A DNA stretch of 64,000 nucleotides from positions 1 to 64,000 of the forward strand of contig NZ_NSDJ01000002.1 of NCBI RefSeq assembly GCF_003610915.1, read 5' to 3'. Origin of the DNA: Rahnella variigena. GTDB lineage: Bacteria; Pseudomonadota; Gammaproteobacteria; Enterobacterales; Enterobacteriaceae. Under the pieces are notes generated by a model. The model was not told the DNA's origin. It worked only from the letters and a program-made list of their open reading frames with translations, and made no database searches. The translations under genes were made by a program, and so were the position numbers. Below are positions 63,609 through 64,000 of the stretch, in pieces (within the stretch, counting starts at the first letter, position 1; each line of letters starts with the position of its first letter).

Positions 63609-64000
63609 ATGTCTGAACAACTCGATAGCTGGATCAGCGCGGCGATTACCGTCCAGGGAACGGGTTCGCAGCGCACGTTTAGCCTGGAAGACGGCGCCTT
63701 GCTGGCGCGGTTTGCCGCTGAAGAAGCGCTGAGTATTGGCGTGCCGATGGTGTTCAGCCTGGCGGATGCCAGCGGCCATCAGCGCTATTTCTTCAGCATG
63801 GAGAATGCATTGCTGATCAGCCACCAGCTTGCGCCGGAAAAAGCCCGCACCGCCGTGGCGCTCAAAATGCCCACTCACAAACTTGCTGCGCTGATCCAAC
63901 CTGGCGCAGCGCTTTACAGCCTGCAACATCAGAACGGCATTTGCTGCATTGGTGGCGGACTACCGTGCTGGTCGAAGGGGATTTTACTTGGCGGGATTGG
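63609..64000 (+). CDS. GlcG/HbpS/PduO-C family protein, cut by window end
   Basis: The first 130 residues only. The DUF336 pattern is visible: AAEEALSIGVPMVFSLADASG, YFFSMENALLISHQLAPEKARTAVALKMPTHKLA and a GGGLPC loop. Such proteins bind haem or cobalamin and recur in microcompartment loci (C-terminal half of PduO). AAGGAA gives the RBS. Confidence 0.8.
   Translation, partial: MSEQLDSWISAAITVQGTGSQRTFSLEDGALLARFAAEEALSIGVPMVFSLADASGHQRYFFSMENALLISHQLAPEKARTAVALKMPTHKLAALIQPGAALYSLQHQNGICCIGGGLPCWSKGILLGGI

Overview
The window looks like chromosome of a Gram-negative enterobacterium (Enterobacterales, roughly 53-55% G+C by eye). FabV in place of a FabI-only set, SfsB, PtrR/Sad, CybB, ExoX, DigH, PqqU (YncD) and an H-NS paralogue point to a Rahnella/Serratia/Yersinia-type member rather than E. 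coli itself; the genus is inference. There are no rRNA or tRNA genes, insertion sequences or CRISPR arrays that I can see.

Layout. 1-4.8 kb: a divergent GABA-type locus (MocR/GabR regulator, gabT-like aminotransferase, gabD) in which the regulator and aminotransferase are broken by several one-base indels, then a sugar porter behind a perfect CRP site. 5.1-10.2 kb: fabV, sfsB, a structured element with a tiny ORF that resembles phage P1/P4 immunity regions, a secreted ABM-domain protein, a YajO-like aldo-keto reductase and a LysR regulator. 10.3-14.6 kb: a 1237-residue autotransporter with Ig-like repeats and a DUF1471 protein. 14.9-18.9 kb: sad/ptrR, an H-NS-family gene and cybB. 19.0-21.5 kb: a tandem duplication of an STM2901-family/DUF1493/hcp cassette with one hcp decayed to its 3' end. 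21.5-23.4 kb: a PanE-like reductase and a Fic protein.

23.4-31.5 kb is a rhamnose-type region: an ABC importer (binding protein, double ATPase, two permeases) divergent from a RhaS-like AraC activator, L-lactaldehyde dehydrogenase aldA and a lone LUD-domain gene. 31.6-38.3 kb holds an orphan coiled-coil membrane protein, an 0.8 kb AT-rich gap, and the PQQ receptor pqqU directly upstream of the PQQ-dependent glucose dehydrogenase gcd. 38.3-42.4 kb: a Cys-rich lipoprotein, a DUF1272 protein, a DHA2 efflux pump with a divergent LysR regulator, and exoX. 42.6-49.3 kb: two CRP-type sites in front of an enolase-superfamily enzyme and a complete peptide-type ABC importer. 49.4-53.4 kb: hipBA, a MarR-GNAT fusion and digH.

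53.4-60.6 kb is a compact minus-strand operon of two ATPases, an MFS pump, a lipoprotein binding protein and a single polypeptide fusing both permeases, followed by an EamA pump; this recalls metallophore (opine) import/export sets but lacks the biosynthesis genes. Divergent from it, 60.9 kb to the end begins a bacterial microcompartment operon: an iron alcohol dehydrogenase fused to a PduL-type phosphotransacylase, a flavoprotein, a shell vertex protein and a truncated GlcG/PduO-C protein. The operon continues beyond the window.
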